Shown: positions 25,789-35,098, counted from the first letter of the stretch. The stretch: 58,474 nucleotides of DNA from JARKQH01 sp964631605 (GCA_964631605.1 CAZVYG010000024.1:1-58474), one strand, 5' to 3'. The notes: generated by a model from the sequence alone, not told the origin. Translations and numbers: made by a program.

Positions 25789-26178
25789 ATGACACTACGC
25801 TGGAGTCTGGTCACCAAAGGGCTGCGCCCGCACGGGCAGCTCAAACAGAAGCTACAGCAAAAAGTCCGCAAGTTGGAAAAGCACCTGGCCCATTTCCCGC
25901 CCGATGCGGTTCACCTTCAGGTCAATTTGGAAAAACATCCTCGCAAGCCAGTGTTTGCGGCGGGCCTGACCTTGCGCCTGCCCTCGAACATGCTGCGCGC
26001 GGAAAAAATGGCCGCCGACCCCATCCCGGCCTTCGATCAGGCCACCAAAGCATTGCTACGCGAGATTGCCATGCTCAAGTCCTCGCTCCGCCATGAGAGC
26101 GAGTGGAAACGGACGGTCCGCCAGGACTTCCCGCCTACTCGCGTCGCGAACATTCCCGTTGGGGCGGAGACGGCCTAA
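25789..26178 (+). CDS. Ribosome hibernation factor HPF/RaiA family protein
   Basis: A 129-residue S30AE-type protein. The beta-alpha-beta-beta-beta-alpha order can be followed: MTLRWSLVTKGLRP, KQKLQQKVRKLEKHLAHF, AVHLQVNLEKHP, FAAGLTLRLPS and a C-terminal helix KALLREIAMLKSSLRHE. Such proteins bind the 30S decoding centre and stop translation in stationary phase or stress. It is the short form without the dimerising C-terminal domain. The lead helix is more basic than usual. A 125-base leader with the hairpin at 25701 separates it from the protease gene. Confidence 0.8.
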   Translation: MTLRWSLVTKGLRPHGQLKQKLQQKVRKLEKHLAHFPPDAVHLQVNLEKHPRKPVFAAGLTLRLPSNMLRAEKMAADPIPAFDQATKALLREIAMLKSSLRHESEWKRTVRQDFPPTRVANIPVGAETA

Positions 26179-26236
26179 GAAAACATCCCGCTCACGCGCA
26201 GCAGTTGCGGAAGGTTGTTGGACCGATGCGGTCTGT

Positions 26237-26274
26237 GCCGGAGACCGGCGGCGCACGCGCCTGCCGGCTCCGGC
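26237..26274. other. Intergenic hairpin between convergent genes
   Basis: Arms GCCGGAG (26237-26243) and CTCCGGC (26268-26274), with an inner CCGGC/GCCGG pair, form a GC-rich stem between the HPF gene (+) and the starch-binding-like gene (-). It could act as a bidirectional termination structure, but no T-tract follows on either side. Confidence 0.35.
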
Positions 26275-26289
26275 CATGCCCGTTCCCGA

Positions 26290-28014
26290 TCAATTGGGGC
26301 TGATCAGGCGGAAGAACTGTGGGGTTGCGCCCACTGGGTAGTTGGTCGAGCTCAATCCATCGGTGGCAGGCAGATCCTCCCAGTTACCGCCGACCAGACT
26401 GGCGGTCATTTGGAGGTGAACGCCCGGACGTCCCAGCCATGAAATCAGAACGTAGCCGGGATTGCTCGGGGCGATGGTCAAGTCCCCGAATGACGGCTCC
26501 TGATACTGGTTGCCGAAAGTGTCGAGTGGCATCACATAGGTACCCACCGAGCGGATGTAACGGACGTGGTCTTGGAACGGGGGCGCCTCATTATCATCGC
26601 TCTGAATTCCGTATTTATACTGCACTCGGAGGCGGGAGCCTTTCTTGACGAGGTACTGCCAGGAATAGATTTTGTCGCCGGCAACAGCGTCCCCATTGGT
26701 GCCGTCGTCGAACATTTTGGTTTCGGGCGGCTGGGTGCCCCAGGTGCCGTAAGTATCCCAGCCATTGGTCAGCACGTCACCATTAAACCAAACCCCTTCG
26801 TTAGCCGGGTTGAAAGCCGCCCCGCCGTACCGCTGGGCGTTGCTCATGTCCACGCGAAAGGTGACCAGCGTGTCGGCGGGAAGCAGGCCGTTGGGCGAGA
26901 GGCCGTCGAAGTAAGTCGGGCCGACACTGATGACGTGATAACCGGCGGCGTTGGTCGGCTCGTTCCCAGAGAAGGTCACGAATTTATTGGCGCCCCCCTC
27001 CCAGACGGTGGTGAAGGTGGCGGGCCGGTAAATGGTGTACTTGTATTCGAAGGGTGCGCCGGTCAGTTGGCTGTTCATGGTGTAAAGGTTGGTGAAGATG
27101 CCCGGGCGGGCGGTGTCTTCGAAAAGCTGGAATCCTTGCGGCGGATCGCCCCAGCCCAGGACATTGCCGCGAACCCAGGCCTCGTCGCTGAGGGGGTCAA
27201 AGGCGCCTTGCAGTATCTGGGCGCTTAGGTCCACCGCAAAGCTGACGGCGGCTTTAATGGGATAGCCGGAGGTGTCGCTGAAATACACCACCGGCAGATC
27301 CAAATTGTTGGTCGGCACCAGGAACGAGCGATTCTCGCGGAAATAGCCCGGGAGACTCTCCCAATGGGCAACCGCGACGCTGTCCACAAAAACAAACTTG
27401 TATTCACGAATCGCGCCTGGGGGGAGGGCAAACTCGGTGTAGGCGCCGGAGTAAATGTGCGGCTGGAGGGTGTCGTTGGTAAGGACGGTGCCTCCGCTCC
27501 AGCCCGTGAAGGAGCCGCGCACTTCAACGAAGTCGGTCAAAGGATTGAAGTTGCCCGCGCCGATCTGCGCGGACATGTCCACCTTGAAACTCACGTCCAC
27601 AGCGGGACCGCCTCCCCAGACGTCGGCATAGTAGGCTTCGGGGATCACTTGTGCCGTGTTGGCCAGCTTAAAATAGCGGTTCGGCGTGCCGACGGTTTCC
27701 CATTGATCACCGCCGCCGGTGTTATTGTTGAAGACGAATTTGTATTCGTAAGTCGTTCCCGGGCTTCCAGCGATGTCAATCGTCCCACTGTAGAGATTGG
27801 TGTTGGCCGGGCTGTTGGTCAGAACAAACCCGTTGCCCCACCCGTTGAAGCTGCCCCGGCAGGTCACCGTGCCGGTGGCGGGGTCGAACGCCGCAATGAT
27901 GTTGATCTGGTAATCCATGTTGACCTGAAAGGTCACTGGAACCGCGGGCACGGCGCAGATTGAGGCGAGGAGGAGCCCGCTCCAGAGAGTCGAGGTTGTT
28001 GCGATTGTTTTCAT
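26290..28014 (-). CDS. Exported protein with four starch-binding-like (CBM20/48-type) repeats
   Basis: A 574-residue protein with a signal peptide (SGLLLASICAVPAVP). Four tandem domains of about 110-130 residues follow, each beginning VxFxVxM/L (VTFQVNMDYQ, VSFKVDMSAQI, VSFAVDLSAQI, VTFRVDMSNAQ). Each has FxP...V.RGSFxGW, YEYKFVF and W/F patches, as in glycan-binding CBM20/CBM48/E-set modules. No catalytic domain is present, so the protein probably binds alpha-glucans or related glycans at the surface. The C-terminal tail (LQMTASLVGGNWEDLP ... PQFFRLISPN) has the WxxL...FFRL form often seen at the ends of exported verrucomicrobial proteins. Confidence 0.75.
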   Translation of the reverse strand: MKTIATTSTLWSGLLLASICAVPAVPVTFQVNMDYQINIIAAFDPATGTVTCRGSFNGWGNGFVLTNSPANTNLYSGTIDIAGSPGTTYEYKFVFNNNTGGGDQWETVGTPNRYFKLANTAQVIPEAYYADVWGGGPAVDVSFKVDMSAQIGAGNFNPLTDFVEVRGSFTGWSGGTVLTNDTLQPHIYSGAYTEFALPPGAIREYKFVFVDSVAVAHWESLPGYFRENRSFLVPTNNLDLPVVYFSDTSGYPIKAAVSFAVDLSAQILQGAFDPLSDEAWVRGNVLGWGDPPQGFQLFEDTARPGIFTNLYTMNSQLTGAPFEYKYTIYRPATFTTVWEGGANKFVTFSGNEPTNAAGYHVISVGPTYFDGLSPNGLLPADTLVTFRVDMSNAQRYGGAAFNPANEGVWFNGDVLTNGWDTYGTWGTQPPETKMFDDGTNGDAVAGDKIYSWQYLVKKGSRLRVQYKYGIQSDDNEAPPFQDHVRYIRSVGTYVMPLDTFGNQYQEPSFGDLTIAPSNPGYVLISWLGRPGVHLQMTASLVGGNWEDLPATDGLSSTNYPVGATPQFFRLISPN

Positions 28015-28229
28015 GTCAAGTCAGTTGTTATTGGAGGTTTGAACGTGGAGGCGAACCCGCCGTCGCGGGGAGCACGGAACCGGGCCAACCACGCGCGAGT
28101 CGCCTGAGTTTATGCCTAAACATTGCACCCATCATTGGGAATCAATCAGTGATTTTACACCATCATGTGGTTGGTATCAAATGGCGCGTGGCGGAGAATC
28201 TGGCATTAGAAATGCTTTATTTTTGTCCC

Positions 28230-28712
28230 ATGACCGAACACAACCACCTTTGTGCCCGGCGCATCCTGGTGGTGGATGACGACGAGGCCGCCCGGGAGTC
28301 CATTGGGCTGTTGCTGGGCGTTGATCAGCATACTGTCGTGGAGGCTGGGGGCGGGTCCGAGGCACTCGAGCGATTCCGCGAGGGGCGGTATGACCTGGTC
28401 ATCACGGACTATCTGATGCCCGAGATGCGGGGCGATCAACTGACAGCGACAATCAAGAATCTCGCGCCAACCCAGCCGGTGCTGATTGTGACCGGCTACT
28501 TTGAGCAGTTGGCAGCGAGGGGGCAAATGAGCGATGCGGTTTTGGGAAAGCCTTTCAGTCTGCACGAACTGAGGCGGGCGATTGCGCAGCAACTGGGGGA
28601 CGGAGATGCATCGGCGGGCACAGCGCATCTCTGGATCAGGAACCGCGCTGCAAAGAAGACCAAGGTGCTAAACGACATCCTCGAACAGGGCGGTCTTTCC
28701 ACGGGGGCCTGA
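28230..28712 (+). CDS. Single-domain response regulator
   Basis: About 160 residues from ATG at 28230; an ATG at 28212 is also in frame. A CheY-like receiver domain carries the acidic pocket in ILVVDDDEAARES, phospho-acceptor Asp60 in LVITDYLMPEMRGD, Thr in LIVTGYFEQ and Lys in VLGKPFSLHELRRA. A 40-residue tail (LWIRNRAAKKTKVLN) follows the receiver with no recognisable output domain. It would relay phosphate from an unlinked histidine kinase; no kinase gene is adjacent. It is divergent from the starch-binding-like protein gene. Confidence 0.85.
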   Translation: MTEHNHLCARRILVVDDDEAARESIGLLLGVDQHTVVEAGGGSEALERFREGRYDLVITDYLMPEMRGDQLTATIKNLAPTQPVLIVTGYFEQLAARGQMSDAVLGKPFSLHELRRAIAQQLGDGDASAGTAHLWIRNRAAKKTKVLNDILEQGGLSTGA

Positions 28713-28776
28713 GCCCCACGCGCGCCGGTTTGAATAATGGTTGCCCGAGCCCGGACGGGCCGGTTACCGTGCGGGC

Positions 28777-29982
28777 GTGTTGAAACCGGTCCTTGAGGCT
28801 TCATTACGATGGGGCAAGGTGGCGGCCTGCTTGCGTGCAGCGGGCGGCTGGCTTGGGTTGTTGGCGATGGCTTTCCTGGCTCCGGCCGAAGTTCCGACGC
28901 TGACGGAAGCATGGTCGCTGAACATTGGCCGGACCAGCGATTGCAGCCCGGCGGTGGGGCCCGACGGGACGATCTACTTTGGGACGTTCAGCGGCCGGTT
29001 GTGGGCCGTGCAACCCAACGGGCGGGAAAAATGGGTTTTCCAGACAGGGCACGGAGGATTGATTTCGGTTGAAATCCGGTCCTCGCCGGCTGTTGCCGAG
29101 GATGGGACGGTTTACTTCGGCTGTCGCGACCGGCGTTTTTACGCGCTGAGTTCGAACGGGAGGAAGAAATGGGATTTCGTCACCGGCGGCTGGGTGGACT
29201 CCTCCCCGGCGATTGGAGCGGATGGCACGGTCTATTTTGGGTCGTGGGACCGTAACTTCTACGCGTTGAACCCGGACGGGAGCAAGAGGTGGCAGTTTGC
29301 CACGGGCGGCGAGATCACCTCCTCGCCGGCGGTGGACCGGCGGGGCCGGGTTTATTTTGGGTCGCATGACGGGAAGTTCTACGCGCTGAGGTCCGACGGC
29401 ACGAAGGCCTGGGAGCATGCGACGGACGGCCCGGTCCTGTCCTCACCGGCGATTGACGCGGACGGTGGAGTTTATTTCACGTCGGTGGACGGTCATTTGT
29501 ACGCCGTCGGAGCCGAGGGCGAACTGCGTTGGAAACTTCGGACGGGGGGAATCACGGAGTCGTCGCCCGTGATTGGACTGGAGGGAACGATTTACGTTGG
29601 CGTGAACAAGAACCTGTGGGCGGTGGACCAGGCCGGAAAGAAACTCTGGGAACAACCGGCGACGCTGGATGCGTATCAGCAACCGATCAGTGCCACGCCG
29701 GTGGCGCTGGCCGATGGGTCGGTCATCGTCGTGTCGCATTACGGTCTCCTCACGGCCTTGGACCCGGAACGGAAGATGCGCTGGAAGTATTATCTTTACG
29801 GGTATGACCATGGCTCTCCCGTTGTGACCGAGGATGGAACCATCCTGGTTTGCCGTCAGGTTCCAAACGTCGGCCACGCGTTTGTGGCGCTTTCCAACCG
29901 CATACCGTTGGCGCCATCGCCCTGGCCGAAGTTCCGCGGCAACCTGCGCGGCGACGGCCGACAAAGACCCTCCACGCCGTAG
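28777..29982 (+). CDS. Exported PQQ-like beta-propeller protein
   Basis: About 401 residues from GTG at 28777; a TTG at 28741 is also in frame. A hydrophobic N-terminal segment (GGWLGLLAMAFLAPAEVP) indicates export. Seven or eight repeats of about 40 residues follow the pattern SSPAxxxDGTVYFGxxDxxFYALxxDGxxKWxF, for example SPAIGADGTVYFGSWDRNFY. This is the PQQ/BamB-type propeller. Catalytic residues of quinoprotein dehydrogenases are not present, so it is more likely a scaffold or binding protein. No operon partner is evident. Confidence 0.8.
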   Translation: MLKPVLEASLRWGKVAACLRAAGGWLGLLAMAFLAPAEVPTLTEAWSLNIGRTSDCSPAVGPDGTIYFGTFSGRLWAVQPNGREKWVFQTGHGGLISVEIRSSPAVAEDGTVYFGCRDRRFYALSSNGRKKWDFVTGGWVDSSPAIGADGTVYFGSWDRNFYALNPDGSKRWQFATGGEITSSPAVDRRGRVYFGSHDGKFYALRSDGTKAWEHATDGPVLSSPAIDADGGVYFTSVDGHLYAVGAEGELRWKLRTGGITESSPVIGLEGTIYVGVNKNLWAVDQAGKKLWEQPATLDAYQQPISATPVALADGSVIVVSHYGLLTALDPERKMRWKYYLYGYDHGSPVVTEDGTILVCRQVPNVGHAFVALSNRIPLAPSPWPKFRGNLRGDGRQRPSTP

Positions 29983-30088
29983 CGCGCAGCGCGGGATGCC
30001 AGGCGCCCCGTCAGTGACTTAAGAGAGGAGCAGCCGCGCCCGCTCGAGCGCGAACATCCGCAGGCCAAGACGGGAATCCCGCGCCGGA

Positions 30089-31264
30089 TCAGGCGCGCAG
30101 CACCGTGGCGCCGGGGGCGGGCCGTGAAACGAAGAGCGAGGGCTTGATCCCGGTGCGCTTTTCGTATTCTGCGGCAATGCGGTCGGAAATGGCCTGAACC
30201 GATTCTGCGCGAACCAGGGCGACGGTGCATCCGCCGAAGCCGCCGCCGGTCATGCGGCAGCCGTAAACACCGCCGGCGGGTCCGATGGCTTGCGCGATTT
30301 CGACGACGGCGTCCAGCTCCGGACAACTGACCTCGTAATCATCGCGCAGCGAGGCGTGGCTGGCATACATCAACTCGCCCACCTTCGCCCAATTCGAAGC
30401 CCGCACCTCCTTGGCCGCTGCGAGGGTTCGCTCGATTTCCCCGATGACGTGCCGGGCGCGGCGGAAAGCCACAGGGTCGGTTTTGCCCGCGGCGGCTTCG
30501 AGCTGGGCGGCGGTTGCATCGCGCAGGGAGGCCACACCCAGGGATTTTGCGGCCGCCTCGCATTGGGCGCGGCGCCTGGCGTATTCACCGCCGGTGAGTT
30601 CGTGCTTCACGTTGGTGTTGGTGATGAGCAGTTCGACCGTGTCATCCGTCATCGGCACCAACTCCGTTTTTCGAGAGCGGCAGTCCAGGAGCAAAATATG
30701 ATCCTTCCGGCCCATCACGGAAATGAACTGGTCCATGATGCCGCACGGCATGCCGGCATATTCATGCTCGGCCTTCTGACACAGGAGCGCTTTTTCGACC
30801 GGCTCGAACTTGTGGCCGGTGATGGTCTCGAGCAGGGTGGCGGTCGAGACCTCCAGGGCGGCGCTGCTGGAGAGGCCGCCGCCCAGCGGAACCGTCGAGT
30901 GGATCAGGGCATCGAAGCCGGGCACTTTGACGCCGCGCGCGGCGAAGCCCGCGATGACACCCAGCGGGTAGTTGTGCCACGTGCCCTTGGGAGCCGGTTT
31001 GAGCGGTTGGTTCAGGTCAATGGACGCCGGGCCGTTGCCCACCGTTGAGCGCAGTTGGACGCGGCCCGACCCGGCTGTGGCCGGCGCGGCGGCAATCACG
31101 GTGTAGCGGTCAATGGCCATTGGGAAGACAAAACCGTCGTTGTAGTCGGTATGCTCGCCAATCACATTCACACGGCCCGGCGCGGCGGCAATCCAGCGGG
31201 GCGGGCGTCCATAGGTCTGAGTAAATCGTTCGGCAACGAGGTTGCCCAGTTCGTTCAAGGTCAT
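30089..31264 (-). CDS. galK: Galactokinase
   Basis: A 391-residue GHMP-family kinase that phosphorylates alpha-D-galactose at C1 in the Leloir pathway. The signature APGRVNVIGEHTDYNDGFVF is near the N-terminus. The ATP-binding motif is LGGGLSSSAALEVS, followed by CGIMDQFISVMG with the catalytic Asp. MTGGGFGGCTVALV is GHMP motif 3. The gene is the last of the minus-strand galactose operon, 21 bases after the mutarotase gene. Confidence 0.96.
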   Translation of the reverse strand: MTLNELGNLVAERFTQTYGRPPRWIAAAPGRVNVIGEHTDYNDGFVFPMAIDRYTVIAAAPATAGSGRVQLRSTVGNGPASIDLNQPLKPAPKGTWHNYPLGVIAGFAARGVKVPGFDALIHSTVPLGGGLSSSAALEVSTATLLETITGHKFEPVEKALLCQKAEHEYAGMPCGIMDQFISVMGRKDHILLLDCRSRKTELVPMTDDTVELLITNTNVKHELTGGEYARRRAQCEAAAKSLGVASLRDATAAQLEAAAGKTDPVAFRRARHVIGEIERTLAAAKEVRASNWAKVGELMYASHASLRDDYEVSCPELDAVVEIAQAIGPAGGVYGCRMTGGGFGGCTVALVRAESVQAISDRIAAEYEKRTGIKPSLFVSRPAPGATVLRA

Positions 31265-31285
31265 AATGGCAGTTGTTCGATGGCT

Positions 31286-32332
31286 CTATTCGACAGCAAA
31301 CCGATAGATGGTTGTATGGCGGTAAGTCTGGCCCGGTCGCAGGATCACCGAGGGGAAGGCGGGTTCGTTGACTGCGTTGGGGAAATGCTGGGTTTCGAGG
31401 CAGAAGGCGCTGTGGCGGGCGTAGGCAACCCCCCGTTTGCCGACCAGCGAGCCGTCCAGGAAGTTCGCGGTGTAGAGCTGGATGCCGGGCTGCGTGGCAT
31501 GCACTTCCATGACCCGGCCGCTCTTCGGCTCAGCGACCCGGGCGGCGAGCGCCAATGACCTGCCGCCGCTGTTCAGCACGAAGTTGTTGTCATAGCCGAC
31601 GGGATCGCCCTGCAACTGGGAGAACCGGGCGCCGATGGGTGTCGGGCGCGTGAAATCCAGCGGCGTGCCTTTCACCGGTTTGATCTCGCCCGTTGGGATG
31701 AGATCGGCATTGGCGGGCGTGTAATGATCCGCAGCGATCATGAGCACGTGGCCCAGCACGTCGCCCACGCCTTCACCCGCCAGATTAAAATAGGAATGGT
31801 TGGTCAGGTTGACGGGCGTGGCTTTGTCCGTGGTGGCCGTGTAATCAATCCGCAGCTCGTTGGCGGGGGTCAGGGTCATGAGGACGGTGACTTCGAGGCG
31901 GCCCGGGTAGCCTTCCTCCATGTCCGGGCTGATGTAGGTGAACTTGAGGGCCTCGGCGCCTTGGGGTTCGGCCTGCCAGAGGACTTTGTCGAAGCCGCGA
32001 AGACCGCCATGGAGATGGTTGGGCCCATTGTTCACTGCCAACTTATAGGTCCTGCCATCCAAGGTGAATTGGCCGCCGGCAATGCGGTTGGCGACGCGTC
32101 CGACGGTGCAGCCGAAGTAAGGGTGACCCTTGAGGTAGGGCTCGAGGCGGTCAAAGCCAAGAACGACGTCCGCGAGCTGGCCCCGGCGGTCCGGCACGTG
32201 CAACTCAGTGATAATGGTGCCGTAGTTGGTGACCTTGGCCACCAGACCGTTCGGATTGGTCAGCGTGAAGAGCGTGGCCGTCTTGCCGTCGGGCAAGGCG
32301 CCGAAATTCGAGGTTTGCAGAGTCGCTTTCAT
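31286..32332 (-). CDS. galM: Aldose 1-epimerase (galactose mutarotase)
   Basis: A 348-residue mutarotase interconverting alpha and beta anomers of galactose or glucose, feeding alpha-galactose to GalK. The conserved YFGCTVGRVANRIAGGQF, PNHLHGG, VNLTNHSYFNLAGEG (catalytic acid His) and AFCLETQHFPNAVNEP (catalytic base Glu) segments are all present. No signal peptide is seen, so it is cytoplasmic. It sits between the small membrane protein gene and galK. Confidence 0.95.
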   Translation of the reverse strand: MKATLQTSNFGALPDGKTATLFTLTNPNGLVAKVTNYGTIITELHVPDRRGQLADVVLGFDRLEPYLKGHPYFGCTVGRVANRIAGGQFTLDGRTYKLAVNNGPNHLHGGLRGFDKVLWQAEPQGAEALKFTYISPDMEEGYPGRLEVTVLMTLTPANELRIDYTATTDKATPVNLTNHSYFNLAGEGVGDVLGHVLMIAADHYTPANADLIPTGEIKPVKGTPLDFTRPTPIGARFSQLQGDPVGYDNNFVLNSGGRSLALAARVAEPKSGRVMEVHATQPGIQLYTANFLDGSLVGKRGVAYARHSAFCLETQHFPNAVNEPAFPSVILRPGQTYRHTTIYRFAVE

Positions 32333-32440
32333 GTCACCTAGGGGTCAGCGGAGGCGCGGCGCCGTGGCTTCCGGCTGCACGACGCTCGCATGCCTTTTTC
32401 GAGCGCGTGCCGCAACGAAGCCTGCCGCCGTACGGAAGCA

Positions 32441-32662
32441 CTATTGCCCGGCGCCCGGATTGGCCTTGGCGCCGCGCCAGGCCAGGATCAGCATGAGGAC
32501 GCCAAAGACTGTGAGCAGCAGGCCCCACAACAGGTTCACGTTGATGTCGAGCGAGCGATGGTAAAGTTCGGCGTTCGAGCCGGTTATCAAGCCATAAACC
32601 ACCAGCATAACGCCGATCAGCGAGAACATGAGGCCAATCGGCCAGCGGATATCAAGACCCAT
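32441..32662 (-). CDS. Small two-helix membrane protein in the galactose operon
   Basis: A 73-residue protein with two transmembrane helices (IGLMFSLIGVMLVVYGLI and LWGLLLTVFGVLMLILAW) joined by a short polar loop with SNAELYHRSLDINVN. ATG at 32662 has an AAGGAA ribosome-binding site. It begins 18 bases after the symporter gene stop. Small proteins of this shape often follow sodium:solute symporters, and it may be an accessory subunit. The function is not established. Confidence 0.75.
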   Translation of the reverse strand: MGLDIRWPIGLMFSLIGVMLVVYGLITGSNAELYHRSLDINVNLLWGLLLTVFGVLMLILAWRGAKANPGAGQ

Positions 32663-32680
32663 AAAACAGTTCCTTTTGGT

Positions 32681-34609
32681 TTACCAGAAGATGAGGTTCA
32701 GAATCACGCAGCACACCAGCAGGACGATGCCCAGCGTGGCCGGCCGCAAATACCAGGCTTTCTCCTCGTCTTTGATCTTGGGAGTGAGCGAATAGACCAG
32801 GCCTTTGAGTTCCGCATCCGTCTTGGTGCGGCGGGTGGCCAACGAAATCCCCAGCGTAAGCACAAAGCAGATGGTGAAGGCGAAGCTGGCCAGCCAGAAG
32901 TTCTGGGCCATCTCGCTCGGGAACGTCTGGAGCACGCCGAGGTAGCCGCCTTTGACGCCGGGGGCATTGCCGGCCGAGAGGGTCAGTGCGTGGAAGAGCG
33001 CCGAACCGCCGATGCCGCCGAACAAGCCCAGGAAAGCGCCGGTGCCGGTGGTGCGCGCCCAGAACATGCCTAAGAGGAAGGTGGCGAACAACGGCGCGTT
33101 TACAAAGCCAAACACCAACTGGATGATGTCCATGGCGTTGTTATACATGGAGGCGAAGTAAGCGCAGGCGATGCTGAGCAGGATGCCAACAACGGTGACC
33201 GCCTGGCCCATCCAGAAGTAATGCTGGTCGCTCTTGTTGGGGGCGATATAGGCCTGGTAGAGGTCGTAGGTCCAGACGGTGTTGAAGGCCGTCACGTTGC
33301 CGGCCATGCCGGACATGAACGACGCGAGCAGGGCCGTCAGCGCCAAACCCAGCAGGCCGGGCGGACAATACTTCTTCACCAGCGACAGGATGACGCCGTC
33401 GTAATCGTATTCGGCAATGGCCTTGTAGAGGCCCTCCTTGATCTGGAGATCGGTCAGCGTCTCGGCGTTTTTCACGAGGGCGGTGATCTTCTCGGGGCTC
33501 AACTTGTGCCCCATCGCCTCGGAAACCATGGGGAGGGCATCCTCGGCATCCATGGTAACCGCCATTTTGACGGCCTCCACCCCCCGGTCATACACGTTGG
33601 CGCTGATAATGGGCGGGGGGATGCGGTAATCTTTGTCCGGCATCGAGGTGAGCGCCACGGCGATCATGCCGGGCACAATGACCAGCGCCGGGAAGAGCAT
33701 CTTCGGCACTGCGGCAATCAAGGGGGTGCGGCGGGCGGCCCCCATGTTTTTGGCGGCCATGGCCCGTTGAACGACTAGAAAGTTGGTGCACCAGTAACCG
33801 AAGGACAGCACAAACCCCAGACCGAACACCATGGCAAATACGTCCACGCCCATCGGGTTGGCGGCCGGCCCGCTCAAAAGCGGTTTCCAAGCGCTGGTCC
33901 AGGCGTTGCTCGGATAGGCATTGGTGCCCAGGCTGAGCACCGCAGGGTTCTGCGCCACGGTTTCGAGCGAGGACTTCATCGTCCCCCAACCGCCGACATC
34001 CTTCAGTCCGAGATAAACCACGGGGGCAAACCCGAGCACGATCATGAAAAACTGGAGGACCTCCGTGTAAATGGCCGAGGTCAGGCCGCCCTTGAGCACA
34101 TAGACCAACACCACCGCCGAACAAATCCACAGCGCGATATGGTAGTTCCAGCCCAGCAACTGGTTCAGCAGTTTGGCCAGGGCGTTCATCGAAATCCCCG
34201 ACGCAAACACCGTCATGACTGCAAAGGCGATCGAGTTCAAGGCCCGCACCCGCTCGTCGAACCGCATCTTGAGATACTCGGGCACGGACCGGGCCTTCGA
34301 CCCGTAATAAAAGGGCATCATGAAAACGGCGAGGAAGACCATCGCCGGAATGGCGCCGACCCAGTAAAAGTGGCTGGTGGCGATGCCGTATTTCGCGCCG
34401 CTGGCGGCCATGCCAACCAGTTCCAAGGCGCCCAGGTTCGCCGAGATGAAAGCCAGGCCGGTAACCCAGGCGGGTATCGAGCGGCCCGACGTGAGGAAGT
34501 CGGAGGAACTCTTCAGGTAGCGCCGCAGGGCAAAACCAATGCCGACCACGAACGCGACATAAATGATAAGGATGGCGTAATCTATCAGGCCAAGTTGTAC
34601 ACTTTGCAT
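32681..34609 (-). CDS. Sodium:solute symporter (SSS/SGLT family), probably galactose or related sugar
   Basis: A 642-residue inner-membrane symporter with about 14 transmembrane helices. The SGLT-like core is seen in SDFLTSGRSIPAWVTGLAFI, SANLGALELVGMAASG, WICSAVVLVYVLKGGLTSAI and the later SFMSGMAGNVTAFNTVWTYD. An extra soluble segment of about 90 residues (VYDRGVEAVKMAVTMD to the LVKKYCPPGLLG helix) is inserted between core helices. Position ahead of galM and galK makes galactose or a galactoside the most likely substrate; this is inferred from context. It is the first gene of the operon. Confidence 0.88.
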   Translation of the reverse strand: MQSVQLGLIDYAILIIYVAFVVGIGFALRRYLKSSSDFLTSGRSIPAWVTGLAFISANLGALELVGMAASGAKYGIATSHFYWVGAIPAMVFLAVFMMPFYYGSKARSVPEYLKMRFDERVRALNSIAFAVMTVFASGISMNALAKLLNQLLGWNYHIALWICSAVVLVYVLKGGLTSAIYTEVLQFFMIVLGFAPVVYLGLKDVGGWGTMKSSLETVAQNPAVLSLGTNAYPSNAWTSAWKPLLSGPAANPMGVDVFAMVFGLGFVLSFGYWCTNFLVVQRAMAAKNMGAARRTPLIAAVPKMLFPALVIVPGMIAVALTSMPDKDYRIPPPIISANVYDRGVEAVKMAVTMDAEDALPMVSEAMGHKLSPEKITALVKNAETLTDLQIKEGLYKAIAEYDYDGVILSLVKKYCPPGLLGLALTALLASFMSGMAGNVTAFNTVWTYDLYQAYIAPNKSDQHYFWMGQAVTVVGILLSIACAYFASMYNNAMDIIQLVFGFVNAPLFATFLLGMFWARTTGTGAFLGLFGGIGGSALFHALTLSAGNAPGVKGGYLGVLQTFPSEMAQNFWLASFAFTICFVLTLGISLATRRTKTDAELKGLVYSLTPKIKDEEKAWYLRPATLGIVLLVCCVILNLIFW

Positions 34610-34632
34610 AAGATTTGGTTCGAGCCGGGGAA

Positions 34633-34661
34633 GGATTAAGGAGTTTAAATGGCCTTGTCAA
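34633..34661 (-). promoter_or_regulatory. Putative promoter of the galactose operon
   Basis: On the minus strand a consensus -35 TTGACA (34661-34656) is followed after 17 bases by TAATCC (34638-34633), a weak -10. Transcription would start near 34626, giving a short leader before the ATG at 34609. The -10 is poor, so an activator may be needed. Confidence 0.4.
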
Positions 34662-34718
34662 TGCTCCGACCGGGAAAAATCTGGGAGACCGGCGGCCTCC
34701 CAACGCGGGCAACTGCCC

Positions 34719-34874
34719 TCAGCGCGCCCCTTGGTCGCTGGTGTAGGGCAGCCGGTAGTTGGGATTCCATTGCCGCCATTGCCAGTCCGACTGCTCGGGC
34801 CAGGGCGCGCAGCCGGTCAGAAGCATGATCCCAAGAACCAACCCGAACAACCTGAACCAGGCGGTGGTTGTCAC
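34719..34874 (-). CDS. Tiny lipoprotein (51 residues)
   Basis: From GTG at 34874 the product has a signal peptide (FRLFGLVLGIMLLTGC) with a good lipobox LTGC. A mature part of about 30 residues follows, rich in Trp, Pro and Gln (APWPEQSDWQWRQWNPNY). No domain is recognised. A second tiny lipoprotein with a Trp-Asn-x-Pro motif occurs at 41998-42168. An earlier ATG at 35075 gives an unlikely basic extension. Confidence 0.5.
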   Translation of the reverse strand: MTTTAWFRLFGLVLGIMLLTGCAPWPEQSDWQWRQWNPNYRLPYTSDQGAR

Positions 34875-35070
34875 TCTCCCCAGAGTGGCGGCAGGGGTGG
34901 CGATTGTCAAAACAGGCTTGCTGGCTTTACGACTTGAATGCCGCCGGATCGTGCCGGGGCCCGCGCCTCGGCCGAGGCGAAAACCACACACGCTGACAGG
35001 CGCGGGGCGCTCCGCAACGAGCTTCAGAGGCAAAGCTTTGGGTCCGGTCTCGTGCAAGCGCGTTCGTCCA

Positions 35071-35098
35071 AACAAAAAGCCGCCGAAACTCGGCGGCT
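35071..35098 (-). terminator. Intrinsic terminator of the second PEP-CTERM gene
   Basis: On the minus strand a perfect 9-bp GC-rich stem (AGCCGCCGA / TCGGCGGCT) with a 3-base loop is followed immediately by TTTTGTT. It lies 28 bases downstream of the stop at 35127. This is the clearest Rho-independent terminator in the window. Confidence 0.85.
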
